DNA from: Megalonaias nervosa
Lineage: Eukaryota > Mollusca > Bivalvia > Unionida > Unionidae
Length of the DNA: 64,000 nt
Direction of reading: 5' to 3'
Assembly: GCA_016617855.1 (NCBI GenBank)
Contig: JAECUM010001120.1
Span: forward strand, 62,001 to 126,000
Below are positions 1 through 10,935 of the stretch, piece by piece. The stretch's first letter is position 1; each line of letters begins with the position of its first letter. The notes under the pieces were generated by a model. The model saw only the letters and a program-made list of their open reading frames with translations. It was not told where the DNA came from and ran no database searches. The translations under genes were made by a program, and so were the position numbers.

Positions 1-469
1 TATTTTAGCTGCAAGAATGTGCTGATGGGCAAGACATTCAAATTTCCTCGGCTCACTCAGCTGGTACTAGAACAAGAACATTGTTCTTTTTTATCTTTCT
101 GAATTTCTTTCAGCTTTCAAAACCTCACTAAGAACTGACCTAGTCCAAAATCTTCATATTTAAGGATGAATTAAATCCATAAACATGTAGCTATAAAGTT
201 AAGGTTACTCGTCTGCGACAACCGTGACCAAGCGAAATTCGCCTCTAGATATCGTCGAGGTATTTGGGGTTATTTACTAAGCCGTCAAGTACATCTGGGT
301 TTATTAGTGTAATATTCATGTGTGTCGAACTCCAGTTCTTGACTGCTTTGTCTAAATTTGTATATCATTACATGCGACATCTTTCCGAATTGCTGGGTGG
401 TTTGAGAAAATCGTATAATTCTCTAAACTGGTCTCGCGGTGGACGATGCATTTCATCATTTTAAGCAGT
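1..469. other. No gene seen
   Basis: AT-rich unique-looking sequence. No long ORF, splice-bounded exon, RNA gene or tandem repeat could be supported. Confidence 0.5.
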
Positions 470-1119
470 AAATCGTGGTGCCATTCGAGACCAAGGAGGG
501 GAGAGAGGGTAGTGGTGAAGGTAATGAGAGGCAACTTATTACTTACTAGCCATTCCATCTGGTTCGGACATTATAATCTAGTGGTGTACGCCCAGTTGCA
601 ATACAGATATACCAGTTTTAACTCAGAACGATAACAATATAAATCTGCATCATTTCCATTTATAATTGCTCATCTCACTTCCAGTACAAATTCATCGCTC
701 AAATGAGTTACTTATACACTACCAGCTCCCACATCATGTTTTTGTATAATGAGACCTTGACACGAGGTGGTAAAGACTAATCGATAGGTAAGTTTAAAAA
801 TATAGTCCTTAGTTTGTGGGGTTTTTTTTAGTTTTCCTTGGAAGGAATTTTGTCTTTCTGGTGTAAACAACGCATCTATTGAACTGCCTGTGTAAATAAA
901 TATTGAGAATGCGTTATTACAATATGAGGAAAACAATTTGGGAAAAAGTATTTATACCTACCCCACACTGCATATATAAGCCTCCAACTTGGAATAACAT
1001 ACTCAATATGTTCAATATGTTAGCGTTGTGATCTTTTGTAAGAATGTTTCTAGAAATAAAAAAACCAATTCATTGTGTTCTAACCAATCGACAAACGAGC
1101 TACCGTAAAGGCATTGAAA

Positions 1120-1199
<80 letters not shown>

Positions 1200-1340
1200 C
1201 AGGAAGAAAACTAGCCTCTATCTGTTTAGTACCAAAACATATTCTTACAGCAACTATGTTCATGGCTGGAAGAGTATAAATTATAAATTTAGTTGCAGGC
1301 TAATAAATTTATCTTCACTTATTTTAAAATTAACATGAAA
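470..1340. repeat. Diverged repeat, copy A (~0.9 kb)
   Basis: This segment aligns by eye with 2590-3480 over its whole length. Both copies share the blocks around gagaggcaacttatta, atctagtggtgt, tattgaactgcc and cgacaaacga in the same order, and both carry a long (TA)n at the same internal place. The copies are clearly diverged. It could be a local duplication or two copies of an unnamed dispersed element. No protein is recognised in it. Confidence 0.7.
1122..1198. repeat. (TA)n microsatellite
   Basis: Uninterrupted TA dinucleotides inside repeat copy A. The Ile-Tyr ORFs across it on both strands are artefacts. Confidence 0.98.
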
Positions 1341-1884
1341 AGTACGAACGTTTAAGTCACATCGAATTTTGTCTACCGGGTAATCCTGTTTCGAACAAAA
1401 GCAAGAGACGTTCACACTTCTCGATCCCAATATAAAGATAGGACAAAGTGTATCAACGCAATAAATAGAGGATATATAAATTCTGTAACAGATATAAGTA
1501 ATTATTTAGCTCGTCAGTCATAAACGGATACTACTGGCTGCTAGAGTATGATGGGTCAGACGTATGATGGGTAGGGAGACTCTCAAGAGAATTTTCAGTT
1601 GACCCAGAGGAATGGGCTACACGAGACCATTTCTATATTATTCATCGTGAGTTGTTGAATCTGCGTATTCAAGATAACAGCAACATATTGTTGATGAGCA
1701 GATATGACTTTATTACAGCGAACATTCCTTAACACGTCAGAGAAATCTTTTCGTTAGATAAAATATATGTAGACGTTAACAAGACAATAGGACATCTATT
1801 TACAACGTGTCCTTTTGTTTGAAATGAACGAATCAATATTTTATTCTTTAGTGACAAATTCTCTAATTTTTATTACACTTTGTG
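1341..1884. other. No gene seen
   Basis: No coding signal or repeat structure recognised between repeat copy A and the SINE fragment. Confidence 0.5.
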
Positions 1885-2105
1885 CTAGCAGTCGCCTTCC
1901 TTGGCGCTCAGCATTAGGAGGATAGTGCTATGACTTGCCGGCTTGGTATCAGGATAATGTGACTGGGTGGGACATGATGCTACATATATGTGGCATGATG
2001 CCCCTTGCTAGACACCACAATAAATTGCCACACTGGAGACATCGTAGCGATATGACTGAAAAATTGTTAAAACTACGTTAAAAATCCAAATCACACACAC
2101 TTTGT
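1885..2105 (+). mobile_element. SINE family A, 5'-truncated copy
   Basis: Matches the body of the copies at 54600-54910 (+) and 35939-36202 (-). Shared blocks include the gcgctcagcatta region, ggacatgatgctacat, gtggcatgatgcc and the 3' end ttgttaaaactacgttaaaa, followed by a short (CA)n tail. The tRNA-like head is missing here. Two to four diverged copies per 64 kb indicate a dispersed short element. Confidence 0.75.
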
Positions 2106-2589
2106 TTCCCATTTGCAGTGCAGAGATATGAGTCTTCATTTCTTAGTTACTAAAACACCACCTCTAGACTGTGTCTCCATGTAGAGTACATACAATGATA
2201 TGTATATCCCTATAGGCAAGTATAAACCAAGAACCTTTGTTCATCCCCTTTTGTTGGAAAAATCGTTTTCAACTTACTTATCGACCTGAACGTGTAATTC
2301 ATATTTTGGGAAAGGTATCATTCTTTAACTTTGGTCTAGTTTCACAAAGACGAAAAGGTAATATTCTCGTTAAGGTTATGGGCTTCATACCAGTTTTCAG
2401 TACATGACCGGCATGCAAAGGAGAAAACAAAATCACCCAGAAACAAATTCAAAAGAAATATTGAGAAACGAAGATTGTCTTCCAGAAGGATGGGTGGGAG
2501 ACAGAATTGTTCATTTCTCAAAAGCTGGTCTAGGGGTTGAAGATCCGTTTCGACCGCTCTGACCAGTGAATCTTGGTGCTTTTCTTGAA
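2106..2589. other. No gene seen
   Basis: No convincing ORF, exon or repeat. Confidence 0.5.
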
Positions 2590-3247
2590 TAAATGTCAGG
2601 TTCTCGTATCGAGAGGATGATGTTTAATTATGAAGGTATGAGAGGCAACTTATTATATACTAATCAATCCAGACGGTTTGTACCTTTTGATCTAGTGGTG
2701 TGCGTCCAATTGCAAAAAAAGACATGGCAGTTTCAACTCCGGACAATTACAGTTTTACTTTGTATCACTTCCATTTACATTCGCCTCACCTGAGTTACAA
2801 CAATAATTGCATAATGCAAAATCGTCGTTCAGATGTGTTTGATATACACTATCAGTCCCCACCTCATGCCTTTCTTAATCTCTTATACACTGAGACCTTA
2901 GAGAGATATCTTCGAACGAGGAGGCGTAGCTTTATCGACAGGTAAGTTTTAAATAGAGCCTTTTGATTTCGTTGTTTCCGTTTATCATGGAAGGAATTTG
3001 TTCTGTCTTTTGTGACCAGCGTATCTATTGAACTGCCGGTGTAAATTGATATTATGATTGCATTATTGCAAAATAAGGAAAATATTATGGGAAAGTATAT
3101 TTACAGTATCTCTCATTGTGTATATCTACCTCTAATATGTTAATGTATAGAGCTTTTGTAAATATTTTTCAAAGGAAATGACCGAAAGAATTCATTGTAT
3201 TTTCTCGTATCGACAAACGAACTACCGTAGTAAGCAATGAAACAGTT

Positions 3248-3338
<91 letters not shown>

Positions 3339-3480
3339 AGAAGACAAGAAGAGAAAGCTAGCCTGTCTCTCTTAGGAACCAAGTCATATTCTTGCAACCT
3401 CTTTGTTTGTGAGTGTGCAAGAGCATCAAAATTATATTTAGTTGTAGGTTAATAAATTTACTTTCACTTGCTTTAATATA
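2590..3480. repeat. Diverged repeat, copy B (~0.9 kb)
   Basis: Direct-orientation counterpart of 470-1340. See copy A for the shared blocks. It contains its own (TA)n at the homologous position, flanked by similar sequence on both sides. Confidence 0.7.
3250..3335. repeat. (TA)n microsatellite
   Basis: Uninterrupted TA tract within repeat copy B. Confidence 0.98.
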
Positions 3481-3797
3481 AAATGCAAAATTCGCGACAG
3501 TTTAAATTGCATCCAGTTTTGCCTATTGTGTAATCGTGCTAATATGAAAAACACACACGACCTAATAGCATAGTAAAACCTCCATTCAGGTCATTCAGAC
3601 AAATAATTACAATAAACAGTATTTCCAGTTCGGATTTGGACACCGAGTTATACAATAATACATGCCGAATTTACTGACTGCTTTTTACAAAATATGGGAA
3701 CATGGCAACATAATTTAGAAATGGTAGCCAATTTTAGGAATAGAGTACTAAATTGTAATGATGGATGGACTATAATTATCCGCTACAAAATAAGAAT

Positions 3798-3800
<3 letters not shown>

Positions 3801-3865
<65 letters not shown>
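3801..3865. repeat. (GA)n microsatellite
   Basis: Pure GA dinucleotides. About 320 bp of featureless sequence precedes it. Confidence 0.98.
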
Positions 3866-3868
<3 letters not shown>

Positions 3869-4189
3869 AAATGTCCATGGCAGCTAAATAACGGTATATG
3901 AGTGGTAGATATCCCATCCTAGAAAGGCGACACACCCAAAGATGCTGTAAAAGGCACCTGACGTATTTTATACAAATTATACATAAATACACTAAAGTAA
4001 GAATATTGTAAAGTATATTATCACCACCCACCCAACGCCACACGCACTACCAGGCACAACCAAAAGCATAAGAAAAAATTACTCATACTTTAAACATCAA
4101 CAATGCTAGCGTACAGATGACTTTCAGGCCGTTCATCAACACCTTGGTGTACAGTCAACTCTCGTGGCTATGCGCATACAAATCTTATA

Positions 4190-4515
4190 GATATGCATCT
4201 GGGACGCACTCTGGATATAAAGCTATGGTTAAATAGAACTCACGTACACATGTAAAAGATATGCATCTAGGAAGTAAGGTGGAAATAAAACGTAGGTTAA
4301 ATAGAACACACATGCACGTGTAAATGATATGCTTCTAGGATGTACACTGAAAATAAGACATAAGTAAAATAGAACACACATCCATGTTTAAATGATATGC
4401 ATCTAGGACGTAAGGTGGAACTAAACCATAGGTTAAATAGAATACACATACACTTGTAAATGATATGCATATAGGACGTAAGGTGGAAATAAAACATAGG
4501 TTAAATAGAACTCAC
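4190..4515. repeat. 68-bp minisatellite, ~4.7 units
   Basis: The motif gatatgcatct recurs at 4190, 4258, 4326, 4394 and 4462, an exact 68-bp period. Units also share ggtggaaataaaac and gttaaatagaac blocks. Units differ by point changes, so the array is not recent. Confidence 0.92.
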
Positions 4516-5380
4516 ACACTTCATGAAACTATTAATGGAAGAGACAAAGCAATAGCGAAGCAAGTGTGACTAGGTGACTAAATCTGAAAATGAAAACTAT
4601 ACTGCTTGAGACCTCTAATGGCATTTTAGTATAAGCTGATATCCGTACTAGTACGTATACATGGTCACTGTGCAACATTCCTGGAGTTGTTGCTTATTCG
4701 CCTCTTTGTTTGTAAGGGTTTTATGGGTCTCAGTGGGCAACTAAGAAATTCCTGTTATGTTGCACCACATCAGAGACAGTAAATAGAAAGAGCAATCAGT
4801 TGTTCCACAACATTAGAGTCAGTGAATAGAAAAGAACAGTCATGTAATATATTTAAGAAGGCACTTATTTACATAGTATGTTTAGTTAAGCACAATCCAA
4901 TTAGGCCTAAAGACTTGCCTCTAGCAAACTTTGCAAGTATCGATTTCGCATTTGCAGACCAAACACATAGGTCAGAACGTATTTTAGTCTGCCTCCCAGT
5001 AACAGTTTTTGTTTCTAAAGTGACCAAAGCAAAACCTTTTTGAGGGCAGTAAGAACACATCATGATATTGTTCTATACAAAGTAGATATTAACCTTTAGA
5101 ACCTGCTCCTTGTCAGATTTTATGTCCATTTTTGCAGGCACTTGCCAAGTCAAACTGGGAAAGGTTTATCTTTCAAGCAGACAACGTAAAAGAAACTCTC
5201 CTTTGGAACAAAAGTCTGAGATCAGTACAAAAGGCTCTCTTCTGCGTGCTTGATTTTGTTGATAATCATGAGACACACGCAGTCTGCAATAATTTTATTT
5301 CATCGAGCTCATTCCATCTCTATGTTTAGGTTGTGAGGTTATTGAACATATAAACAGCACAATATCACGTGGTTGACCCG
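4516..5380. other. No gene seen
   Basis: Several overlapping 60-75 codon ORFs exist on both strands around 4822-5063, but none shows a recognisable domain, splice context or codon pattern. Nothing else stands out up to the Polinton terminus. Confidence 0.45.
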
Positions 5381-5590
5381 AGTAGTATATAGAGATGCGG
5401 GTTCCGGCTCACTTTTATCACTGCGTGATAAAGAATGTTCGAGAGTTCCCCATGGATCTATATACTACTGGGTTATGGGGTGTGGTGACTCTAACGCATA
5501 AAAGTGTGTTTTGAATCTGTATGGTGGTTCACTGCGTGATAAAGAGTGTTCCCTGTCCATATATTAGGGGTTTCTGGCTGACCTTTTTAT
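5381..5590 (+). repeat. Polinton left terminal inverted repeat
   Basis: Pairs with the reverse complement of 19080-19291. The stretch from ctcacttttatcac through catggatctatata to actgggttat is nearly identical in both. It contains the imperfect palindrome TTTATCAC-TGC-GTGATAAA at 5414-5432. A second, shorter copy of the actgcgtgataaag block follows at about 5528-5580, so the repeat is itself partly duplicated. Confidence 0.88.
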
Positions 5591-6139
5591 GTTGTGTTAG
5601 AGGTGTGCTGGTAATATTGCGAAGATGCCTCTTCCGTGTTATCCATGGAACGTAGATCGATTGGGATTGAGTGAGGTTAGCAAAAGTCTACTACTGGAAT
5701 TAAGTGGGGAGGAGTCCAGAGGGTGGTTGAAGCGTGCCAAGGAGTTAGTATGCGAATACAGATCTGAGTAATGTGCCTGAGATGATTTTTTGTTAGGAAA
5801 GAGAAGACGAGAAGTATGAGAATGAGGAGTGGGTGAGACGCAGTTAGAGTCATCAGCGTCCGGTGCAGCGGTACAATCAGCAATATTACATCAAACATAA
5901 GCTGAAGCGTTTGCATTTGTCAGAGCCACAGCGAGATCAGATTTATTATTGGCTGAATAAGATGACGAGTTCAGTTGGTAGGTCATGTGCAATTTATAAA
6001 ATATGAGTATGTGTTCAAGCGTATCTTTGAGAAGATGGGTCTTCACGTGCATGCGGAGAAATGTAAGACGGTCTCTGGGAAGGGCATAGGCGAGGCGTAT
6101 GATACGATTTTTTCGGAGGAGTTGGCATCTGACGTGACA
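5591..6139. other. Polinton left arm, no gene assigned
   Basis: Short ORFs occur on both strands (for example 5975-6175 plus), but none matches a Polinton product I recognise. Much of it lies beyond the integrase 3' end and may be untranslated or decayed. Confidence 0.4.
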
Positions 6140-7267
6140 ATGGCGTCAGCGATACCTTTGGAATCCATGAGTTGAATTGTTCATGATAATCAAACCATTT
6201 GACGAGAGATTTTTTTACCTTTGGTGGAAATGGCGTTTTCGACTCTGAAGAGGTTTTGTTTTGGGTTTGTTTTGTAATTCTTGTTCGTAAAAAGACCCTT
6301 GGATGAGTTCTCCCGAGGAATATTTGAGTATGTACGTGACTGGAATGGTTTTCTGAATAGTATCGACGACGAAAACTTCTTCAGTCCAGTTAAGGGTGTA
6401 TCCCTTTCGAACGTGGTTTGTTTGTCTGCTGATTCTGACGCGGTCAGCTGCTTTGAATTTGGATCTAAAAAATAAGGTGTCTCTGACTTTTTTTTGGGGG
6501 GGGGCGGTTTGTTTAGTGAAGAAGCTTCTATGAGAGTCCTTTTAATGCTGCGGTGCCAGGTGTGGTTGTATTGGTCAAAGTTTTCTGGACAACAATCTAA
6601 GTATCGGTTGCTGTTATCGCTGGTAAATCTCTTTCACATGCAATTTTTGAGAGTTCTGTTAAACAGCTGTACGACGGGCACTTTGGATTGATTGTGTGTA
6701 CTGTACAAGATAATATTATTCTTTTAAAGCCAATATGAGACGGTTTTGTTATAAAATTCACTACCATGATCTCCCCATATTTTATTGGGCTTTCCTGCAC
6801 CTACAATGCTATCAAACGCTTCATTGATGAAATTTCCTTTTTTGTTCTTTTTCAGAGGAAATACCCATGCATATTTGTTGAACACATCGATGACCGTCAT
6901 GAGATACTTGAAATGATCGTTGTACGCGCTGTAATCTCTCATGTCGCCGAGATCTGCCGACCATATATCGTCTGCCGCGACCGCGATATGACTCTGCGTT
7001 GTGGAAAATGATTGCTCGCTGGTTTATGCAGTTCCTCTGCGAGAACTTTCAGTTCCGAAAGATCTTCTGCAAACTTTTTCATTTACCTGAAATCCAGATG
7101 ACCAGCTTATTTTTGGTGCCAATGATGCCACGCACAAGAGATCGGTCTACACGTTCTCTGAAATCTTTTAGCCTGAGTATTTTTAAGTCCCTCAGCATGA
7201 CTCGATCGTATCCCGCTTTGTCTTCAGGATGATCTCTAACAGATATCATGTTGCACCGTGATGACAA
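6140..7267 (-). pseudogene. Polinton integrase remnant
   Basis: Retroviral-type DDE integrase that inserts the excised Polinton DNA. Read from high to low coordinates: a KFAEDLSELKVLAEELHKP-like segment near 7090-7030; the catalytic core with DLGDMRDYSAYNDHFKYLMT and YAWVFPLK around 6960-6850; the second acidic motif in WGDHGSEFYN near 6770; an FNRTLKN block near 6650; a C-terminal block with NWTEEVFVVDTIQ (about 6390); and a chromodomain-like SLVKWFDYHEQFNSWIP at about 6150-6210. The frame changes at least twice, so it is non-functional. Where the family has the catalytic Glu before the FNRTL block, the codon at 6667-6669 reads Gln. It lies near the left inverted repeat, the usual place for integrase in Polintons. 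Confidence 0.85.
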
Positions 7268-7601
7268 CTACGCCGTTGTAGAGCTCTTGACCGGGCAGCG
7301 ACTGATCATTGCCGTCCAGTTGCTATCCTAAGGGATTCCACGGTCCTTTGTATTATGTCCTGGCAACGTCCATCCGCCACAGGGTCATGGAAGTGTTCCG
7401 AGCGCATGGACGTCCATGGCACCACCGAGAATTTGTCTCTCGCCGCAGCATTTACAATCTCTCAAGCACAGATTTCTTTCTACGCAAAGGTCTTCTCAGC
7501 TTGTGTCGATGTCACAGTGCCTACAACGATAAATTTGTTATACAGAGACATGACACTAATTCGCACACAACTCTGTTGTCGGCAACATAGTTGCACATAA
7601 T

Positions 7602-7794
7602 CTACATTTTTTTAGTGGTCTCTTGTTGCAGAGCAACTCCTGCTGGTGTCGCTTTACCTGTGACGATGTGTGAGTTTTTGGAACCACATACTTCACACCT
7701 CGATTTGATCATGAGGCGATGATTCTTTGTGAAGGCCCTCAACGGGATCGATACTCTTCGTCCTAGTTTTGCACTTAAGGCACCACGAGTTCAT
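7602..7794 (-). pseudogene. Small zinc-ribbon protein of Polinton type, frameshifted
   Basis: Starts at an ATG complementary to 7792-7794 and would end at a TAG at 7602-7604. It carries a first Cys pair in WCLKCKTRTKS and a second in RCEVCGSKNSH, separated by a basic segment with TKNHRLM. This CxxC...CxxC layout with a TKNNRP-like centre is familiar from short DUF5679-like proteins in Polintons and related viruses. Role unknown; a nucleic-acid-binding zinc ribbon is an inference. The two Cys pairs are in different frames, so at least one indel has broken it. It sits directly between protease and integrase on the same strand. Confidence 0.6.
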
Positions 7795-7821
7795 GTTGGC
7801 TGTATTATGTTACAGTGTACA

Positions 7822-8190
7822 TTATTTTAGTGACAAAATGACTTCAAGGGGTGATTTTCCTCCGTACCTGCGGTAGATGTAATTGATGCAGTAGCATCCA
7901 CACGTGCTATCGTTGACGTCCCGAAGCTGTAGCGAGTTATAACCGGCTCCTTTATGCGATAGTTGGAAGTATCACACAACTTCATTGGGTGGAGGTAAAC
8001 CAAACGAATAGAAATACTCGACGTCGCTATAACATGGATCGTTGACCACGGAGACCCAATGCGTGCCATGTCCATCGTAATAATTTTGCAGGTTAATCAT
8101 GCAGATCTCGTGGCTTGTATCGGTTAGAAGGCGTTGAGCTGCGAATCTATTGTTGTAGGCAGCACTACGTGCAAAGGAAACTGGGTTCTG
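7822..8190 (-). pseudogene. Adenain-like maturation protease remnant
   Basis: Cysteine protease related to adenovirus maturation protease (C48-like fold), which in Polintons is thought to process capsid proteins. The His motif is YDGHGTHWVSVVND (around 8040-8080). VEYFYSFGLPPP follows where relatives have a YFDSFG-type acidic motif, and the nucleophile region reads DSTCGCYCINYIYRR (about 7870-7920), then a short tail ending at TAA 7822-7824. One in-frame TGA lies between the acidic and Cys motifs at about 7970, so the copy is dead as read. The order and spacing of motifs match the family. The true start is unclear because the upstream sequence may belong to a neighbouring gene joined by decay. 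Confidence 0.72.
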
Positions 8191-8268
8191 AAACGCTCTC
8201 CGGTAAGTTCAATAGTATTAGCCACAGCAGCCGCTGAACCATGTCTGCGTTGGCAGCGAATTCAGAAC

Positions 8269-8631
8269 TCACAGCAGCTTGAGAGTTAGTATCTTTAAAC
8301 CACCACATATTGGTGGCGCACGTTCACATATAGTAATCGCTGTGAACATTATCAGATTCAGGATCGTGCTTCCTTCTGGTAAGTATCCATCGATTTCTTC
8401 CACGGTTTGATTGTTCAGTTGGTACTGCGCCGACTTGAATAGCGACCATCCATTGTTCTGCAGCGTGACTTGAGATAATGCTGCATAGTCTGCAGCCGCA
8501 CACAGGTTGTACTTTCCCGAGGACCTCCAGAAAGGCTTTATATCGAAGCAAGTACACATCTTTGTCTCGCGTCTCGATTTTTCGATGCATGTTCGCGTTG
8601 AAATTGGTGATGTTCGTATCCTGGTATTCAA
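8269..8631 (-). pseudogene. Possible Polinton capsid protein fragment
   Basis: An open stretch of 120 codons on the minus strand, directly upstream of the protease. The segment around VTLQNNGWSLFKSAQYQLNN and EEIDGYLPEGSTILNLI resembles the double jelly-roll major capsid (hexon-like) proteins of Polintons/adintoviruses, in the part that begins the second half of the fold. I recognise this only by style and position. The N-terminal portion is missing and the frame is lost after ILNLI, where LIMF(T)SDYYM continues in another frame. It could instead be another Polinton structural protein. Confidence 0.42.
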
Positions 8632-9229
8632 CTTATTTGTACTCGTTCGTTAGTCGTCGACTGGGGTGTCATCATTCAGCCTAAGGTAATCGGGAGTAAA
8701 TCTCGAATACATGATGTCACTATGTTATAACAGTGTTAGAAAAATTTCGCGATTATTAAAATACATTCAATTTTTTGTCCGAAAATTACTTGAGAATGCT
8801 TTTGAAAATGTCTCACCATAATCTTTTTAATCTATAGCCAGACATGATGGCGCAAAGAAATGGTGTCTCTTGTGCACTCACCTTTCTCTCCAGATCTTTG
8901 AATTATGTTCCCCGTTCAAAATTAGTTAAGAATATATTTTTATTATTTTAATGTGCAGAATAACTTAAATAGTGAACGTATAAACTAATATCATAAAAAT
9001 AAGTTTACTAATTCTTTAAAAATTAATGGGCATCTTAAAATTAATTTTCAATATATTATGATTAATTATTTATAAAATACTTATTTATTTATATGATTAA
9101 AAGTATTATGGATATCATCATTTTTTATTATTAATTTGAGTTCTGATGAAATATTAAACATTCGTCAATAATATATTAAGGTATAATGTATTGTTTTTTG
9201 ATACTCCTTTTTGACGAGTAAAGTCTTCC
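8632..9229. other. AT-rich sequence between Polinton arm and LINE
   Basis: No ORF. It may be Polinton sequence, LINE 5' UTR or both; I cannot place the boundary. Confidence 0.4.
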
Positions 9230-9478
9230 TGATTGTCATCTGGACGAGTAAAGTTTTCCTGATTGTCAGCTACATTTGTGTAGTGTGCAGAATTGTTTTC
9301 AATTGGATTACATTCATTAGGATTTCACAGGTATAATATTTGTCTCAGTATCTATATTGCTAAGTTCATTGCCATTATTTACATTGTGTTAAATTTCAAT
9401 TTCTGCTTTTGTGCATATCTTGTCAAGTATTTACTTGAAATCATTCAGTTTAGTAATGGGTAGTGTTCACGCTCAGGG

Positions 9479-10218
9479 ATGGCCAGTTCCATGCCAAACA
9501 AAATGCAAGGAGGGAAAATAAGGAATTATTTTCCCACAGATCTGCAAGTGACGGATCAAGGAAGAATGCTACCTGCATATAGATCACCAGGTTGCCACGT
9601 ACTTGACCTAACTAACTTTGCAAAAGCGGAGAGACCTCGCCCGGCTGAAATTTTACAATACCTGATATCAAGAGGCACCAGGACAGAAAATATACAGGGC
9701 CTACAGAATGGAGGAAGAGGGCTTTATTTTCTCTTCGCAAAAGGAGACACTCCACTTTACAAGAATAACCAGATAATGGAGATAAAGGGAAAGGCGGTGA
9801 AGATATACGTTCCCCCACCCCTAATCAAAGCCCTGGGAGAAACAACGGTGGAAGTCCACTTTTCAGGACTGCATCTAGAAGTCCCGCTGACCGAACTAGT
9901 GGCCAAAATTGAGAAAAATGTGGAGTAAAAACAATTAGGTCCCAGATGGTGACCTACTGGGTCTTCCCCACCGTCTTTACCGGAGTGAGGATAATAACTC
10001 TAACGGAGGAGGATGCGAAGAAGATTCCACCCTTTTTCTATGTGGATTTTAGGACTTTAATTAATTCCTGGTACAGAGGGTGCCAGAATTTTAGACAATG
10101 TCATAGATGCGGAAAAACAGAACACCTTCCAAGAGATTGTCAAAATCATATGCACCCGCAAAATAATCCCCTGATTAGCAGGGACCACGAAGGACAAAAC
10201 AATAGACGAGGAAACTGA
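9479..10218 (+). pseudogene. LINE ORF1 protein, interrupted
   Basis: ORF1 products of Tx1/L1-like LINEs bind the element RNA. The first open part (9479-9928, 149 codons) contains a YFLFAKGDTPLYKNN segment typical of the RRM-like portion. The second (from 9946) runs through GVRIITLTEEDAKKIP to a retroviral-type zinc knuckle, CHRCGKTEHLPRDC, with spacing CX2CX4HX4C, at about 10105-10146. A stop after residue 149 and a change of frame separate the two parts. A Lys/Glu-rich region follows to about 10840 with several more breaks. The ATG at 9479 is preceded by non-coding AT-rich sequence and is the first good start. Confidence 0.75.
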
Positions 10219-10935
10219 AAAGATGCTGAAAGAGGTTCCAGAACCAGCAGAGGAAAGATCTGGGAATGCAGAAGAGACAATAAACTCCCCTTCACTTGAA
10301 AGCCTAGGTTCGAGCATAGGAAATAGCACGCAAGACTCAGATAAATGAGAAGCAGCGAGCCAAACAAGTTCTGCAGAAAAAAAGAAGAGCTAAAGCTAGA
10401 GCGAGGAAAATACAACAAAAGAAGGAAAGACAGGCTTAAGAACTCAAACTAGTAGAGAAAAACACGGCCCCTTTCTTCGTGCTAGAAGAACCAAAATTGG
10501 AAGGGGAAAAGAAAACGCTAGAAAGCTCTGACTTCCAAAGTTCCCAAGAACACAAGATAATAGAAGAAACAATAAATATAGATTCACCAACACAAGCACA
10601 GGAGGAAAAGAAGCAGGAAACACAGAAATGGATACATCCACCCTATATTGCCACTTAAAAGGAAGAGATCTGCTTCAACACCCCGGACTCCCTCAGAACT
10701 GGATATTATGGAACTCCTATGGGAGGCTAGAAATGAGAAAAAAGAGCAAGATCAAAAGAAAAGAACAGTATCACTGACTAGAGAGAGCCAAAAGAAAATA
10801 ATCAGTCTGGACGATTACAGAGCAAAGAGAACTGCCCACTAAGATCTAAATTACTAATTATAAACTACAAATTGTTTTTTTTTTAATAAATTTTAGCAAT
10901 ACATAAAGAAACTTAAACATCTGTACATAGCCAAG

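Noticed and set aside
1012..1338. ORFs of alternating Ile-Tyr on both strands, also at 3140-3452, 23148-23474 and 24808-25039
   Set aside because: Translations of (TA)n microsatellites.
4822..5063. Overlapping ORFs on both strands near 4.9 kb
   Set aside because: Each is 64-73 codons, no domain, and they are antisense to each other.
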